From Streptomyces sp. WAC05374 (GTDB lineage Bacteria > Actinomycetota > Actinomycetes > Streptomycetales > Streptomycetaceae), in NCBI RefSeq assembly GCF_004353505.1, contig NZ_SMNQ01000006.1:248001-312000 (forward strand): DNA of 64,000 bases, in the 5' to 3' direction. The position numbers were made by a program, and so were the translations under genes. The notes under the pieces were generated by a model. That model searched no databases. It had not been told where the DNA came from and worked only from the letters and a program-made list of their open reading frames with translations. Below are positions 36,036 through 44,707 of this stretch, piece after piece; within the stretch, counting starts at the first letter, position 1; every line of letters starts with the position of its first letter.

Positions 36036-36868
36036 CTCGGCTCTCCTGCCAACCGCTCGATGAGGCCCAGCGATTCACGTCGATCCAGGGCCTGGGCTCG
36101 GATCCTCGCATACCGCTGGCCGTACGTACTCACCTTTGCCGGGTCCTTGATCAACAGGCTCTCGTCTTGTGGCTCCAGGTACACGAGGTGGTCGTGCTCC
36201 GGAGTTTCCACCAGGTTGATATCTCCCCGATCACCAGCGTGCTCCCCGCTCAGCCCGCAGTCCAGTGGCAGCACCTGAACCGTCACGTTCCGCCTCCGCG
36301 CGCAGTCCGCGAGGTGCAGCAACTGTCCGTGCATGACCTCCGCGCCGCCGATCGTGCGGCGCAGCACCGACTCCTCCAGGACCAGCTCGACCAGCGCCAC
36401 CGGCTCCCGCTCGAACAGCTCCCTGCGCGCCATCCTCGCCTCGACCAGCTCCTCCACCCGCCGCTCCGGCAGCGGCGGGTACCCGCCGCCGATCAGCGCC
36501 CGCGCGTACGCCTCCGTCTGGAACAGCCCGTGCACCACCAGCGTGGCGTAGAGCGACAGGCTCACCGCCTTCTGCTCCAGCAGCGCGTAGTTCTTGAACT
36601 GCTCGGGGTGCTTGTCCAGCCGCACGTACAGCCGCGCCTGCTCGAACAGGCCCAGCCCGTCGCCCAGCACCCGTTCGAGCTGCACCAGCATCGCGTCGCT
36701 GGCCGGCTGGGCGCACGTCTCCATGGCACTGACCGCCGCACCGGTGAAGCCGATCTCCTTGCCGAGCTGTTCCTGCGTCCAACCCTTCCTGGTCCGCATC
36801 TTGCGGGCCATGTCCGCCACGAGTCGCGTCGCCGGACCCGCCGTTTCCTTGTTCTCGGTTCGCGCCAA
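36032..36868 (-). CDS. XRE-family regulator with DUF5753 domain
   Basis: 278 aa. HTH at about 15-70 (MRTRKGWTQEQLGKEIGFTGAAVSAMET) and a DUF5753 ligand-type domain after residue 90 (AVSLSLYATLVVHGLFQTEAYARALI, VLEESVLRRTIGG, VQVLPLDCGLSGEH). Such regulators (BldB/WhiJ neighbourhood type) pair with DUF397 proteins and influence development. The frame begins with TTG at 36868; an internal start is possible. The overlap with DUF397 supports a two-gene regulatory unit. Confidence 0.9.
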   Translation of the reverse strand: MARTENKETAGPATRLVADMARKMRTRKGWTQEQLGKEIGFTGAAVSAMETCAQPASDAMLVQLERVLGDGLGLFEQARLYVRLDKHPEQFKNYALLEQKAVSLSLYATLVVHGLFQTEAYARALIGGGYPPLPERRVEELVEARMARRELFEREPVALVELVLEESVLRRTIGGAEVMHGQLLHLADCARRRNVTVQVLPLDCGLSGEHAGDRGDINLVETPEHDHLVYLEPQDESLLIKDPAKVSTYGQRYARIRAQALDRRESLGLIERLAGEPR

Positions 36869-37003
36869 AGTGCGTCACCGCCTCGATTCAACCGGTCTCA
36901 ACCGGTCACAACCCGACCCCGCCGAATTCGACTGCCATGGGACGCCGTTCCCGCAGGTCAACGCGGGTCCTACGGGCTTCCGCAGTCGTGAGGAACGCTA
37001 GCC

Positions 37004-37432
37004 GTGACGGTCCACGATGTCCTTGTGAATGCGCCAAGTTGCCACGCGAACTTCGAATGGATTCCGGTGTCCGGATTCCAACTCCGCAAAGCGGGGGTGC
37101 AATTCGACGCCGTACGCGTCGACGGGGACGACGGGCGGCGGGTCGCCGACCTCCTGGAGTGCATGACCGGAGGCGACCCGGGCCCCGTCGTCGTGGAGGC
37201 GAACGGCCGGCGGGGCGTGTACTTCCTGCTCCCGCCGGGCAGCACGCCGGGCCGTGCCTGGCCGCCCGGCGCGATGCCGTTCAACGCCTGCCGGGGCACG
37301 GTGAGCTACGTGCCGGTGCCCGCGCTCGGCGGGCACACCTGGCCGCTGTCGTGGCGGTGCCCGCCGACCGCCGCCGACCGGTTCGTCCACCCGGTCCTGC
37401 TGCGCTCCACCCTGCTCGCCGTGGGTTGCTGA
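37004..37432 (+). CDS. Conserved hypothetical, prim-pol-like
   Basis: 142 aa. Start GTG 37004 with GAGGAA 8 bp upstream. Sequences FEWIPVSGFQLRKAGVQFDAVRVDG, VVVEANGRRGVYFLLPPGS and YVPVPALGGHTWPLSWRCPP resemble the small Streptomyces proteins that are annotated as N-terminal DNA primase/polymerase-like; the catalytic acidic residues of a primase are not evident. It is divergent from the XRE regulator gene and commonly linked to such genes in this genus. Function unknown. Confidence 0.7.
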   Translation: MTVHDVLVNAPSCHANFEWIPVSGFQLRKAGVQFDAVRVDGDDGRRVADLLECMTGGDPGPVVVEANGRRGVYFLLPPGSTPGRAWPPGAMPFNACRGTVSYVPVPALGGHTWPLSWRCPPTAADRFVHPVLLRSTLLAVGC

Positions 37433-37464
37433 GGTGGGTTGCCGGGGCCGCCGGGACGAGGGGC

Positions 37465-38307
37465 TCAGCCGCCGCCCCTCGGGGGCCCCGGTGCGCTCGG
37501 CGACCCGGACGGCGCGGCCCGGTCGCGTGCCGCGACGACCACCGTGGCGTACAGGTCCTCGCAGGTCATGACCCGCGGGGTCAGACCGGCGGAGGTGACC
37601 ACGGCCGTGGCGGTGGCGGCCTGGTGCTCGCTCGTCTCGAACAGCAGGCTGCCGCCCGGCGCCAGCCACTCCGGCGCCCCGGCCGCCACGCGGCGCAGCA
37701 CGTCGAGCCCGTCGGCGCCGCCGTCCAGCGCGACGCGGGCCTCGTGGACGCGGGCCTCGGCGGGCAGCAGCTCCACCTCCTCGGTCGGGACGTACGGAAC
37801 GTTGGCCAGCAGGACGTCCACCCGGCCCCGCAGTTCCGCCGGGAGCGGCTCGTACAGGTCGCCCTCGAAGACCCGGCCCCCGGCGGCCGTGATGTTCCGC
37901 CGGGCGCACCGCACGGCGGCGGGGTCGATGTCGGCGGCGTACAGCTCGGCGCCGTCCACGTCGGCGACGAGCGACACGCCCAGCGCGCCCGAGCCGCAGC
38001 ACAGGTCGACAACCACCGCCCCGGGCGGGGCGAGGGACGCGGCCTGGGCGACGAGGAACTCGGTGCGGCGGCGCGGCACGAACACGCCCTCGTCGACGGC
38101 GATGCGCCGGCCACGGAACTCGGCCCAGCCCAGCACGTGTTCGAGGGGGTGCCCGGCGGCGCGGCGCTCGATCATCGCGTCGAGCTCACCGGGCGCGGGG
38201 GCGGTGGACAGCAGCAATCGCGCCTCGTCCTCGGCGAAGACGCACCCGGCGGCGCGCAGCCTGGTGACGGTGGTGGAGAAGGAGAGGGGAACGGGTGTCG
38301 CGGGCAT
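37465..38307 (-). CDS. PrmC/HemK-like N5-glutamine methyltransferase paralogue
   Basis: 280 aa. Methyltransferase fold: VVVDLCCGSGALGVSLVA (SAM loop), LYAADIDPAAV and LLANVPYVPTEEV. PrmC proper has NPPY, which positions the glutamine of release factors; here it is NVPY, and the N-terminal helical domain is short (about 75 aa, HPLEHVLGWAEFRG). It is therefore a paralogue whose substrate may not be release factors; NVPY is common in this actinobacterial subgroup as I recall. A second, true prmC is expected elsewhere. Confidence 0.85.
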   Translation of the reverse strand: MPATPVPLSFSTTVTRLRAAGCVFAEDEARLLLSTAPAPGELDAMIERRAAGHPLEHVLGWAEFRGRRIAVDEGVFVPRRRTEFLVAQAASLAPPGAVVVDLCCGSGALGVSLVADVDGAELYAADIDPAAVRCARRNITAAGGRVFEGDLYEPLPAELRGRVDVLLANVPYVPTEEVELLPAEARVHEARVALDGGADGLDVLRRVAAGAPEWLAPGGSLLFETSEHQAATATAVVTSAGLTPRVMTCEDLYATVVVAARDRAAPSGSPSAPGPPRGGG

Positions 38308-38534
38308 GTGAGGTGACTGCCTTTCGGGACGCCTGAGGGCGCTCCCGGGTGCCCGTGTCCTACGAGCCGTGGGAGGGGAGAGCCCTGCCTGACCTGGCGT
38401 TGATGGGTCTCACCTCCTCGATGGATCTCCGGCTGGAGACGCGAACACTACCCGACCGGCGCGCGAAGGACAGGAACTGACCTATACGCCTCCTACTGTC
38501 GGTGTCGACGACGACCTGTCACGGAGGTCCCACC

Positions 38535-39086
38535 ATGTCCGTACGCGCGGTTCCCGAGGGCTACACCACCGTCACGCCGTGGATCATCACGCATGACACG
38601 GCCGGTCTGATCGACTACCTGGAGCGGGCCTTCGGCGCCGAGGACCTGGGCCGGTTCGTCATGGAGGACGGCTCCATCGGGCACGCCGAGCTGCGGATCG
38701 GCGACGCCCGGGTGATGGCGTTCGACGGCCCGCGCGACTGGCCGGTCACTCCCGCGTTCCTGCGGCTGTACGTCGAGGACGCGGACGCCACGCACCGGCG
38801 GGCGGTGGAGGCCGGCGGGACCTCCGTCACCGAGGTGACGCCCCTGTTCTTCGGCGACCGGGTCGGCCGGGTGCGCGACCCGTTCGGCAACCTGTGGTGG
38901 ATTCAGACCCACGTGGAGGACGTCGACGAGGCCGAACAGGCACGGCGGATGACCGACCCCGAGTACGTCGAAGCCATGGAGTACGTCATGGGCTCCCTGT
39001 ACCAGCCGTTCGGCCCGGACCCGTCATCGAGCCCGAACCCGTCCCCGAACCCGGACCCGGACCCGTCCCCGGACCCTCGTCCGTGA
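38535..39086 (+). CDS. VOC-superfamily (PhnB/glyoxalase-like) protein
   Basis: 183 aa. The VOC domain covers residues 5-130 (TVTPWIITHDTAGLIDYLERAFGAE, HAELRIGDARVM, VRDPFGNLWWIQTHVEDV), with metal-ligand candidates His and Glu. The last 30 residues are low-complexity Pro/Asp/Ser/Asn repeats (NPSPNPDPDPSPDP). These last 101 bp overlap the 3' end of the convergent MarR gene on the other strand. GGAGG 7 bp upstream of the ATG. Confidence 0.85.
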   Translation: MSVRAVPEGYTTVTPWIITHDTAGLIDYLERAFGAEDLGRFVMEDGSIGHAELRIGDARVMAFDGPRDWPVTPAFLRLYVEDADATHRRAVEAGGTSVTEVTPLFFGDRVGRVRDPFGNLWWIQTHVEDVDEAEQARRMTDPEYVEAMEYVMGSLYQPFGPDPSSSPNPSPNPDPDPSPDPRP

Positions 39087-39528
39087 CCGCGTCCATCGCC
39101 ACCGACAGCCGTTCCAGTACGCGGGCCGTCTCGGCGAACGCCTCCTCGCCCAGCTCGGCGGCCAGGCGCGTCGCCAGCTCCGCGTGAGCCGGCTCTATGC
39201 GGGCGACCGTCACCCGGCCCAGGTGTGTCGGCGCGAGGAGCTTGGCGCGCCGGTGGGCCGGGTTCGGCTGGTACTCGGCCAGGCCCTCGCGCACCAGCAG
39301 GTCCGCGATCCGCTGCACGCTCTGCCGGGTGATGCCCATGGCCCGGGCGATCCCGGAGACCGGCAGCGGTTCGGCCAGCACGGCCCCGAGCACCTGCCAC
39401 CACGCGGCGGTGAGCCCGGCCGGCTTGGCCAGCTTCTCCGAGACGGCGAGGAACTGGCCGTTCAGCCGGAAGACACCCAGCGCCGTGCGGCTGAGCAGGT
39501 CCTGCACGTGCCGTTCGACACGGGTCAT
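38986..39528 (-). CDS. MarR-family regulator
   Basis: 180 aa. Winged helix AAWWQVLGAVLAEPLPVSGIARAMGITRQSVQRIADLLVREGLAEY with basic wing HRRAKLLAPT. The last 30 residues are low-complexity Gly/Thr/Pro/Ser encoded antisense to the VOC tail. Its start overlaps the DJ-1 gene stop (ATGA, 39525-39528), and tandem palindromes at 40195-40229 upstream of the pair are the probable binding sites. The regulated gene is the DJ-1 family gene, so a ligand such as a reactive carbonyl or antibiotic is plausible. Confidence 0.88.
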   Translation of the reverse strand: MTRVERHVQDLLSRTALGVFRLNGQFLAVSEKLAKPAGLTAAWWQVLGAVLAEPLPVSGIARAMGITRQSVQRIADLLVREGLAEYQPNPAHRRAKLLAPTHLGRVTVARIEPAHAELATRLAAELGEEAFAETARVLERLSVAMDAVTDEGPGTGPGPGSGTGSGSMTGPGRTAGTGSP

Positions 39529-40130
39529 GAGTTCAGTTCCTCGTAGGCGGCCGGGTCGGAGTCGTGGAACAGGCGGTACCAGGCGTCCAGCTTCGCGCCC
39601 TCGAACGCGCCCATCCTCCCCAGAACCTCGCGGGCGAACGCGACCGGCTCGGTGGGCCCGGCGGTGATCAGGTCCCCGTCGGTGACCGCGTCCGTGTCGA
39701 CGTAGTGCTCGCCGCCCTTGTAGCCGGTCGCCGCGAGGTAGAAGGAGACCGCGCTGGTGTGCGGCCGGTCGTCCAGCAGCCCCTCGCGTGCCAGGCCCGC
39801 GGTCGCCCCGCATATCGCGGCCACCGGCACGCCCGCGTCCAGGAACGCCCGTGCCGTGGCGGCGAACGGCGCCAGATCGTCGCTCGTGTCCCAGAGGTCG
39901 GCGCCCGGGAGGATCAGCAGCGCGCTGTCCTCGGGGCGCAGGTCCGCGAGGGCCGCGTCGGGGGTGATGCGCAGCCCGCCGATGCTGGTCACCGGCTCGC
40001 TGGTGGGGCCGACCGTGCGGATTTCGTACCCGCTGCGCGCCAACCAGGCGGTGGCGTGGCCGGTCTCCCAGTCGGCCAAGGTGTCGTAGACGGCGAGATG
40101 AACGGTCTTGCGCTGATTGGTGCCGGACAT
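39525..40130 (-). CDS. DJ-1/PfpI (GATase1-like) protein
   Basis: 201 aa. Rossmann-like class I amidotransferase fold with nucleophile elbow VAAICGATAGLAREGLLDDRPHT (Cys in AICGAT) and the N-terminal LAVYDTLADWETGHATAWL. The acidic residue near position 15 for the DJ-1 Cys is E/D in this pattern. Proteins of this type act as glyoxalase III-like, chaperone or isonitrile-hydratase enzymes. First gene of the operon with marR. Confidence 0.85.
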   Translation of the reverse strand: MSGTNQRKTVHLAVYDTLADWETGHATAWLARSGYEIRTVGPTSEPVTSIGGLRITPDAALADLRPEDSALLILPGADLWDTSDDLAPFAATARAFLDAGVPVAAICGATAGLAREGLLDDRPHTSAVSFYLAATGYKGGEHYVDTDAVTDGDLITAGPTEPVAFAREVLGRMGAFEGAKLDAWYRLFHDSDPAAYEELNS

Positions 40131-40194
40131 GGGGGCCTCCTGTGTGGGCGTGCCTGCGGCGGTGCTGCGGATTCCGTTCAATCGTTCGAGCTGA

Positions 40195-40229
40195 TGACAG
40201 AATACTGTCACGACGACAGAATGCTGTCA
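40195..40229. promoter_or_regulatory. Tandem palindromes, probable MarR operator
   Basis: TGACAGAATACTGTCA (40195-40210) and CGACAGAATGCTGTCA (40214-40229) have TGACAG/CTGTCA arms and 4-bp centres, with centres 19 bp apart. They lie 65-99 bp upstream of the DJ-1 start and also 108-142 bp upstream of the divergent aminotransferase, so one regulator could control both. Confidence 0.8.
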
Positions 40230-40336
40230 ATACCCTTCTCCCCGGCCCCACCCCCGACACCCTGCCGAGCCCCGCCCCTTCCGCCATACAAGATGGCCAT
40301 ACCGGCGCCCACCAGCGCGTCCTTACCCTGGGCGCC

Positions 40337-41701
40337 ATGACCCCTCATGCCGATCTCGCCGATCCCCGCGCCGGTGCCGCCGTCAAGGCCGCCGACCGCG
40401 CCCACGTGTTCCACTCCTGGTCCGCCCAGGGCCTGATCGACCCGCTCGCCGTCGCCGGTGCCGAGGGTGCGCACTTCTGGGACTACGACGGAAACCGCTA
40501 CCTCGACTTCACCAGCGGCCTCGTCTACACCAACATCGGCTACCAGCACCCCAAGATCGTCGCCGCGATCCAGGAGCAGGCGGGCAAGCTCGCCACCTTC
40601 GCGCCCGCCTTCGCCATCGACGTACGCTCCGAGGCCGCACGCCTCATCGCCGAGCGCACCCCCGGCGACCTCGACAAGATCTTCTTCACCAACGGCGGCG
40701 CCGAGGCGGTCGAGAACGCCGCCCGCATGGCCCGGCTGTACACCGGCCGCCCGAAGATCATGAGCGCCTACCGCTCGTACCACGGCGCCACCTCCACCGC
40801 GATCAACCTCACCGGCGACCCACGCCGCTGGGCCTCCGACACCGCCTCCGCCGGCGTCGTGCACTTCTGGTCGCCGTTCCTCTACCGCTCGCCGTTCTAT
40901 GCCGAGACCGAGGCGCAGGAGTGCGAGCGCGCCCTGGCGCACCTGGAGGACACGATCGCCTTCGAGGGGCCGCAGTCCATCGCCGCGATCATCCTGGAGA
41001 CCGTCCCCGGCACCGCCGGCATCATGACCCCGCCGCCCGGCTACCTCCCCGGCGTCCGCGAGATCTGCGACCGGTACGGCATCGTCCTCGTCCTCGACGA
41101 GGTCATGGCGGGCTTCGGCCGCACCGGCGCCTGGTTCGCGGCCGAGCACTTCGGCGTCGTACCCGACCTGCTGACCTTCGCCAAGGGCGTCAACTCGGGG
41201 TACGTCCCCCTCGGCGGCGTCGCCATCTCCGCCGAGATCGCCGCGACGTTCGACAAGCGGCCCTACCCCGGTGGCCTCACCTACTCCGGCCACCCCCTCG
41301 CCTGTGCGGCCGCCGTCGCGACCATCCAGGTCATGGCCGAGGAGAAGGTCGTCGAGCAGGCCGCCCGGCTCGGCGAGACCGTCCTCGGCCCGGGTCTGCG
41401 CGAGCTCGCCGAGCGCCACCCGTCCGTCGGCGAGGTGCGCGGGCTGGGCGCCTTCTGGGCGCTGGACCTCGTCCGCGACCGCGAGACCCGCGAACCGCTC
41501 GTCCCGTACAACGCGACCGGCGAGGCGAACGCCCCCATGGCGGCCTTCGGCGCGGCCTGCAAGAAGAACGGCCTGTGGCCCTTCATCAACATGAACCGCA
41601 CCCACGCCGTGCCCGCCTGCAACATCACCGAGGCCGAGGCCAAGGAGGGGCTCGCCGCCCTCGACGCCGCCCTCTCGGTCGCCGACGAGCACACCGCGTA
41701 A
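40337..41701 (+). CDS. Class III PLP aminotransferase
   Basis: 454 aa, omega-amino acid / GABA-type aminotransferase. WDYDGNRYLDFTSGLVYTNIGY, FFTNGGAEAVENAARMAR, VVLVLDEVMAGFGRTGAWF-type PLP-Asp region, LLTFAKGVNSGYVPLGGVA with the PLP Lys, and C-terminal INMNRTHAVPACNIT. It probably uses pyruvate or an omega-amine such as beta-alanine. ATG 40337; SD weak. The GntR gene 66 bp downstream is likely its regulator. Confidence 0.92.
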   Translation: MTPHADLADPRAGAAVKAADRAHVFHSWSAQGLIDPLAVAGAEGAHFWDYDGNRYLDFTSGLVYTNIGYQHPKIVAAIQEQAGKLATFAPAFAIDVRSEAARLIAERTPGDLDKIFFTNGGAEAVENAARMARLYTGRPKIMSAYRSYHGATSTAINLTGDPRRWASDTASAGVVHFWSPFLYRSPFYAETEAQECERALAHLEDTIAFEGPQSIAAIILETVPGTAGIMTPPPGYLPGVREICDRYGIVLVLDEVMAGFGRTGAWFAAEHFGVVPDLLTFAKGVNSGYVPLGGVAISAEIAATFDKRPYPGGLTYSGHPLACAAAVATIQVMAEEKVVEQAARLGETVLGPGLRELAERHPSVGEVRGLGAFWALDLVRDRETREPLVPYNATGEANAPMAAFGAACKKNGLWPFINMNRTHAVPACNITEAEAKEGLAALDAALSVADEHTA

Positions 41702-41767
41702 CCGGCTCCGTACGCCCCCTCCGGCTGGCTTAAGGTGTCCGGAACCGGACGGAGGGGGCCAGAAGCC

Positions 41768-42448
41768 ATGCCCGCGAGCGGAGCTGTCACCCGCAACACC
41801 CTGCGGCAGCAGATCGCGGACGCGCTGCGTGACGAGGTGCTCGCGGGGCGTCTCCAGCCGGGTCAGGAGTTCACGGTCAAGCACATCGCCGAGCAGTACG
41901 GCGTGTCGGCGACGCCCGTACGGGAAGCGCTGGTCGACCTCACGGCCCAGGGGCTGCTCGACTCCGACCAGCACAAGGGCTTCCGCGTCCACCAGTTCTC
42001 GGTCGAGGACTACCGCGGCATGGTCGAGGCCCGCGCGCTCATCGTGGACGGCATCTTCCGCCGCCTGTCCGACCGGGCCAACGCCCTCCACGCGCACGGG
42101 GCGCCGCTGGTGTCCGTACGGCGGCGGGCCGAGGAGGCGGCGCGGGCGGCGCGCGCCGGCGACCTGGACATCCTGATCGGGTACGACCTGCGCTTCTGGC
42201 GCGAGCTGAGCGGCTTCGTCGCCAACCGCTACATCGCGGACTTCCTCCACCGGCTGCGCGTCCAGGCGTGGGTGTTCGCCGTGCCGCACCTGCGCGCCGC
42301 CCGTGAGCCCGGCGCGTGGCTGTGGAACGGCCACGAGGAACTCGTCGACGCGGTCACGCTCGGCGACCCCGACGCGGTGATGGCCGCCATCGACGCGTAC
42401 AACGCCCACTCGATGCGGTGGGCCGACCACCTCGACGGGCTGGGCTGA
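41768..42448 (+). CDS. GntR/FadR-family regulator
   Basis: 226 aa. N-terminal HTH (LRQQIADALRDEVLAGRLQPGQEF, HIAEQYGVSATPVREAL) and a C-terminal helical FCD ligand domain (DYRGMVEARALIVDGIFRRL, RYIADFLHRLRVQ). FCD domains bind small organic acids with a metal. It sits behind the aminotransferase gene, which it may regulate. Confidence 0.9.
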   Translation: MPASGAVTRNTLRQQIADALRDEVLAGRLQPGQEFTVKHIAEQYGVSATPVREALVDLTAQGLLDSDQHKGFRVHQFSVEDYRGMVEARALIVDGIFRRLSDRANALHAHGAPLVSVRRRAEEAARAARAGDLDILIGYDLRFWRELSGFVANRYIADFLHRLRVQAWVFAVPHLRAAREPGAWLWNGHEELVDAVTLGDPDAVMAAIDAYNAHSMRWADHLDGLG

Positions 42449-42571
42449 CGGCTCTTACCGCTCATCCCGTATGGGTATGGGATGGGCACCCGAGCCGCGC
42501 ACTCATCGTCCCGACCGCCTGCCGTAAACCCGCGTAAGCGCGTACGCACCTGAAGGAGAGCGGAGTCTCCC

Positions 42572-43222
42572 TTGGCCTGTGACCTGTGGTTGGTCCCCCT
42601 CGTCGACGTGCTGTGCCACAGCCCCGACAACCCCTTCGCGGAAGAGATCGCCGCCTACGACAAGGCCCTCACCGAGGCGGGCCTGCCGACCGTGCCCGTC
42701 TTCGCCTACATGCCGGGCCTGTCGGGCGACGTGGCGCCGGTCGCGGGGTTCGACTATGACGCCCTGCACTTCCTCCGCCGCGCCTACCTCCTCCAGATCT
42801 GCGGCCTCGCCGTCACCCCGGTCGACGAACTCGGCGGCGACTACGAGCAGCTCCTGGAGATGTTCGAGTCGACGGCCCAGCAGTCCCACCTGGTGTGGCA
42901 CTACGACCACGCGGGCGCGTACGTGCCGGTCGACTTCCCCACGCCGCTGTCCAACGAGGAACTGCTGGCCGGGGGCGGCCCCCTGGGCTCCGCCCAGGGC
43001 CTGCTGCGCGAGCTGGAGTACGTCGCCCCGTCGATCGGCATCGACCCGGCGAACCCGCCCGCCGCACCGCACCCGCCGGACCGTCCCACGGCCCTGGAGG
43101 AGCCCGCGGGACCGATCCCGTACGACGACAGCCCCTTCGCCCGGGAGCGCCACGTGTGGCTGGGCCTGCACGCGGCGGCCACCCGCAGCCTGGGCCAGGG
43201 CTCGATGATCATCTTTAGCTGA
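42572..43222 (+). CDS. Conserved hypothetical protein
   Basis: 216 aa starting from TTG with GGAG 7 bp upstream. ACDLWLVPLVDVLCHSPDNPFAEE and VFAYMPGLSGDVAPV are conserved in Streptomyces; the rest is helical and has no known domain. No signal peptide. Its stop lies inside the terminator hairpin shared with the convergent SLATT gene. Confidence 0.7.
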   Translation: MACDLWLVPLVDVLCHSPDNPFAEEIAAYDKALTEAGLPTVPVFAYMPGLSGDVAPVAGFDYDALHFLRRAYLLQICGLAVTPVDELGGDYEQLLEMFESTAQQSHLVWHYDHAGAYVPVDFPTPLSNEELLAGGGPLGSAQGLLRELEYVAPSIGIDPANPPAAPHPPDRPTALEEPAGPIPYDDSPFARERHVWLGLHAAATRSLGQGSMIIFS

Positions 43223-43256
43223 CCCCCCACCGCCCCGCGGCCGCCGGGGGGTCAGC
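43219..43256. terminator. Bidirectional terminator enclosing both stop codons
   Basis: GCTGACCCCCC (43219-43229) pairs with GGGGGGTCAGC (43246-43256). The TGA stops of both convergent genes lie in the stem arms. Confidence 0.8.
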
Positions 43257-44001
43257 GGGGCTCCGGCGGCCGCTGGCGCGGCATGTTCGGGCGGGTGCCG
43301 GGCGGGAGCGGGAAGCGGCCCAGGGGCTGGCCGTTCTCCGCACGGGGCGGCGCGCACGACAGCGTCGACTGCATCACCAGCGGCGCCGGCCCCGAGCGGA
43401 ACTCCACCATCCAGTCCGCCGTCTCCGCCCGCACCAGCTCCGTCACGTCCTCCGAGAACCGCCGCAGCACACCCAGGCACCGCTCCGCCGCCTCGCTGGC
43501 CGTGCCCTCCGCCGGGCCCAGCACCTCCCGGATGCTCTCGGCCGCCCAGTCGAACTGGAACGCCTGGAGGCGCCGCTGCACCGCCTGCGCCGTCGCCACG
43601 TCCCGCATCCACCCGGACGTGAACCCGAAGTACCGGTCGCAGGCCAGGCACGCGGCGCCCAGCAGCAGCGACACGTACCCCCACCCCGACGCCCCGTCCA
43701 GCGCGCCCGTCAGGTCCAGCAGGGGCAGCCCCGCGCCGGCGATCGCGCCCAGCGCCGTACCGATTCGCAGCGCCCGGGCACCCCGCCGCTTCCAGGCGCG
43801 GTCCTCCAGGTACCACCCGGCCGTCCGCAGAGCCTGGTCCTCCACCCACCGGTAGAGCTCGTCCAGCCGCTCCGCCGGCTCGCCCCAGTCGCCGAGCGGG
43901 AACGGGCGCCCGCTCAGATCGCCGCCGTGGCCGCCGGACCGGTCGTGGCCGGCGCCCTCCCCCCGGGCGGGCCCCCCGGGCTGCATCTCCGGCTGGCTCA
44001 C
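43252..44001 (-). CDS. SLATT-domain (two-helix) membrane protein
   Basis: 249 aa. A long cytoplasmic helix (RLDELYRWVEDQALRTAGWYLED) leads into two membrane helices (IGTALGAIAGAGLPLLDL, YVSLLLGAACLACD) followed by a second helical region (GWMRDVATAQAVQRRLQAFQFDW). This is the SLATT plan; SLATT proteins act as membrane-perforating effectors in some cyclic-oligonucleotide defence systems. No nucleotidyltransferase or nucleotide sensor is nearby. GTG 44001 is chosen for GAGGAG 8 bp upstream. Its C-terminus is Pro/Arg-rich. Confidence 0.78.
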   Translation of the reverse strand: MSQPEMQPGGPARGEGAGHDRSGGHGGDLSGRPFPLGDWGEPAERLDELYRWVEDQALRTAGWYLEDRAWKRRGARALRIGTALGAIAGAGLPLLDLTGALDGASGWGYVSLLLGAACLACDRYFGFTSGWMRDVATAQAVQRRLQAFQFDWAAESIREVLGPAEGTASEAAERCLGVLRRFSEDVTELVRAETADWMVEFRSGPAPLVMQSTLSCAPPRAENGQPLGRFPLPPGTRPNMPRQRPPEPR

Positions 44002-44274
44002 CGGGGCACTCCTCTGCGCTCTGCGTGACAATCCGTGACGTGCGGGCGGTGCGATGCGCGTGTGCGTACTGGTGCGCATGCCCTTTCCTACCGCCGAATG
44101 GTGGGCCGGAAGCGCGAAATCCCAGGATTTCCGCCCGCAAGAGGGGCTTGATCAGCTAGGGGGCACGCCCGTTTCTCACACGAAAGAGTGAGGCCGTGTG
44201 GATGGGGCGGACCATCCGGCGACCACGTAGGCTCGGCATACCGAATACTCATCGTCGAAATGCCAGGAGTGACC

Positions 44275-44616
44275 GTGATTCCCGGTGGTGGCCAGCCCAA
44301 CATGCAGCAGATCCTCCAGCAGGCCCAGAAGATGCAGCAGGACCTCGCCCGTGCCCAGGAGGAGCTGGCGCGCACCGAGGTCGACGGGCAGGCGGGCGGC
44401 GGCCTGGTGAAGGCCACGGTGACCGGCTCGGGCGAGCTGCGGGCCCTGGTCATCGACCCCAAGGCGGTGGACCCGGAGGACACCGAGACCCTCGCCGACC
44501 TCGTCGTCGCCGCCGTCCAGGCCGCGAACGAGAACGCGCAGGCCCTCCAGCAGGCCAAGCTCGGCCCGCTCGCCCAGGGCCTCGGCGGCGGCGGCATCCC
44601 GGGCCTGGGCTTCTAG
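44275..44616 (+). CDS. YbaB/EbfC DNA-binding protein
   Basis: 113 aa nucleoid-associated protein. [31 protein letters not shown] and [22 protein letters not shown] are diagnostic. Dimeric tweezers bind DNA. GTG 44275 is preferred because AGGAG lies 5 bp upstream. It stands before recR, as in most bacteria. Confidence 0.93.
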   Translation: MIPGGGQPNMQQILQQAQKMQQDLARAQEELARTEVDGQAGGGLVKATVTGSGELRALVIDPKAVDPEDTETLADLVVAAVQAANENAQALQQAKLGPLAQGLGGGGIPGLGF

Positions 44617-44707
44617 CCCCTCCGCGACGGGCTGCGGCGCCCGCCCTTCTAACCCGTACGCACAGCAACTACCGTAAGCATCACAGCACTCCACGAGAGG
44701 CGTTCCG

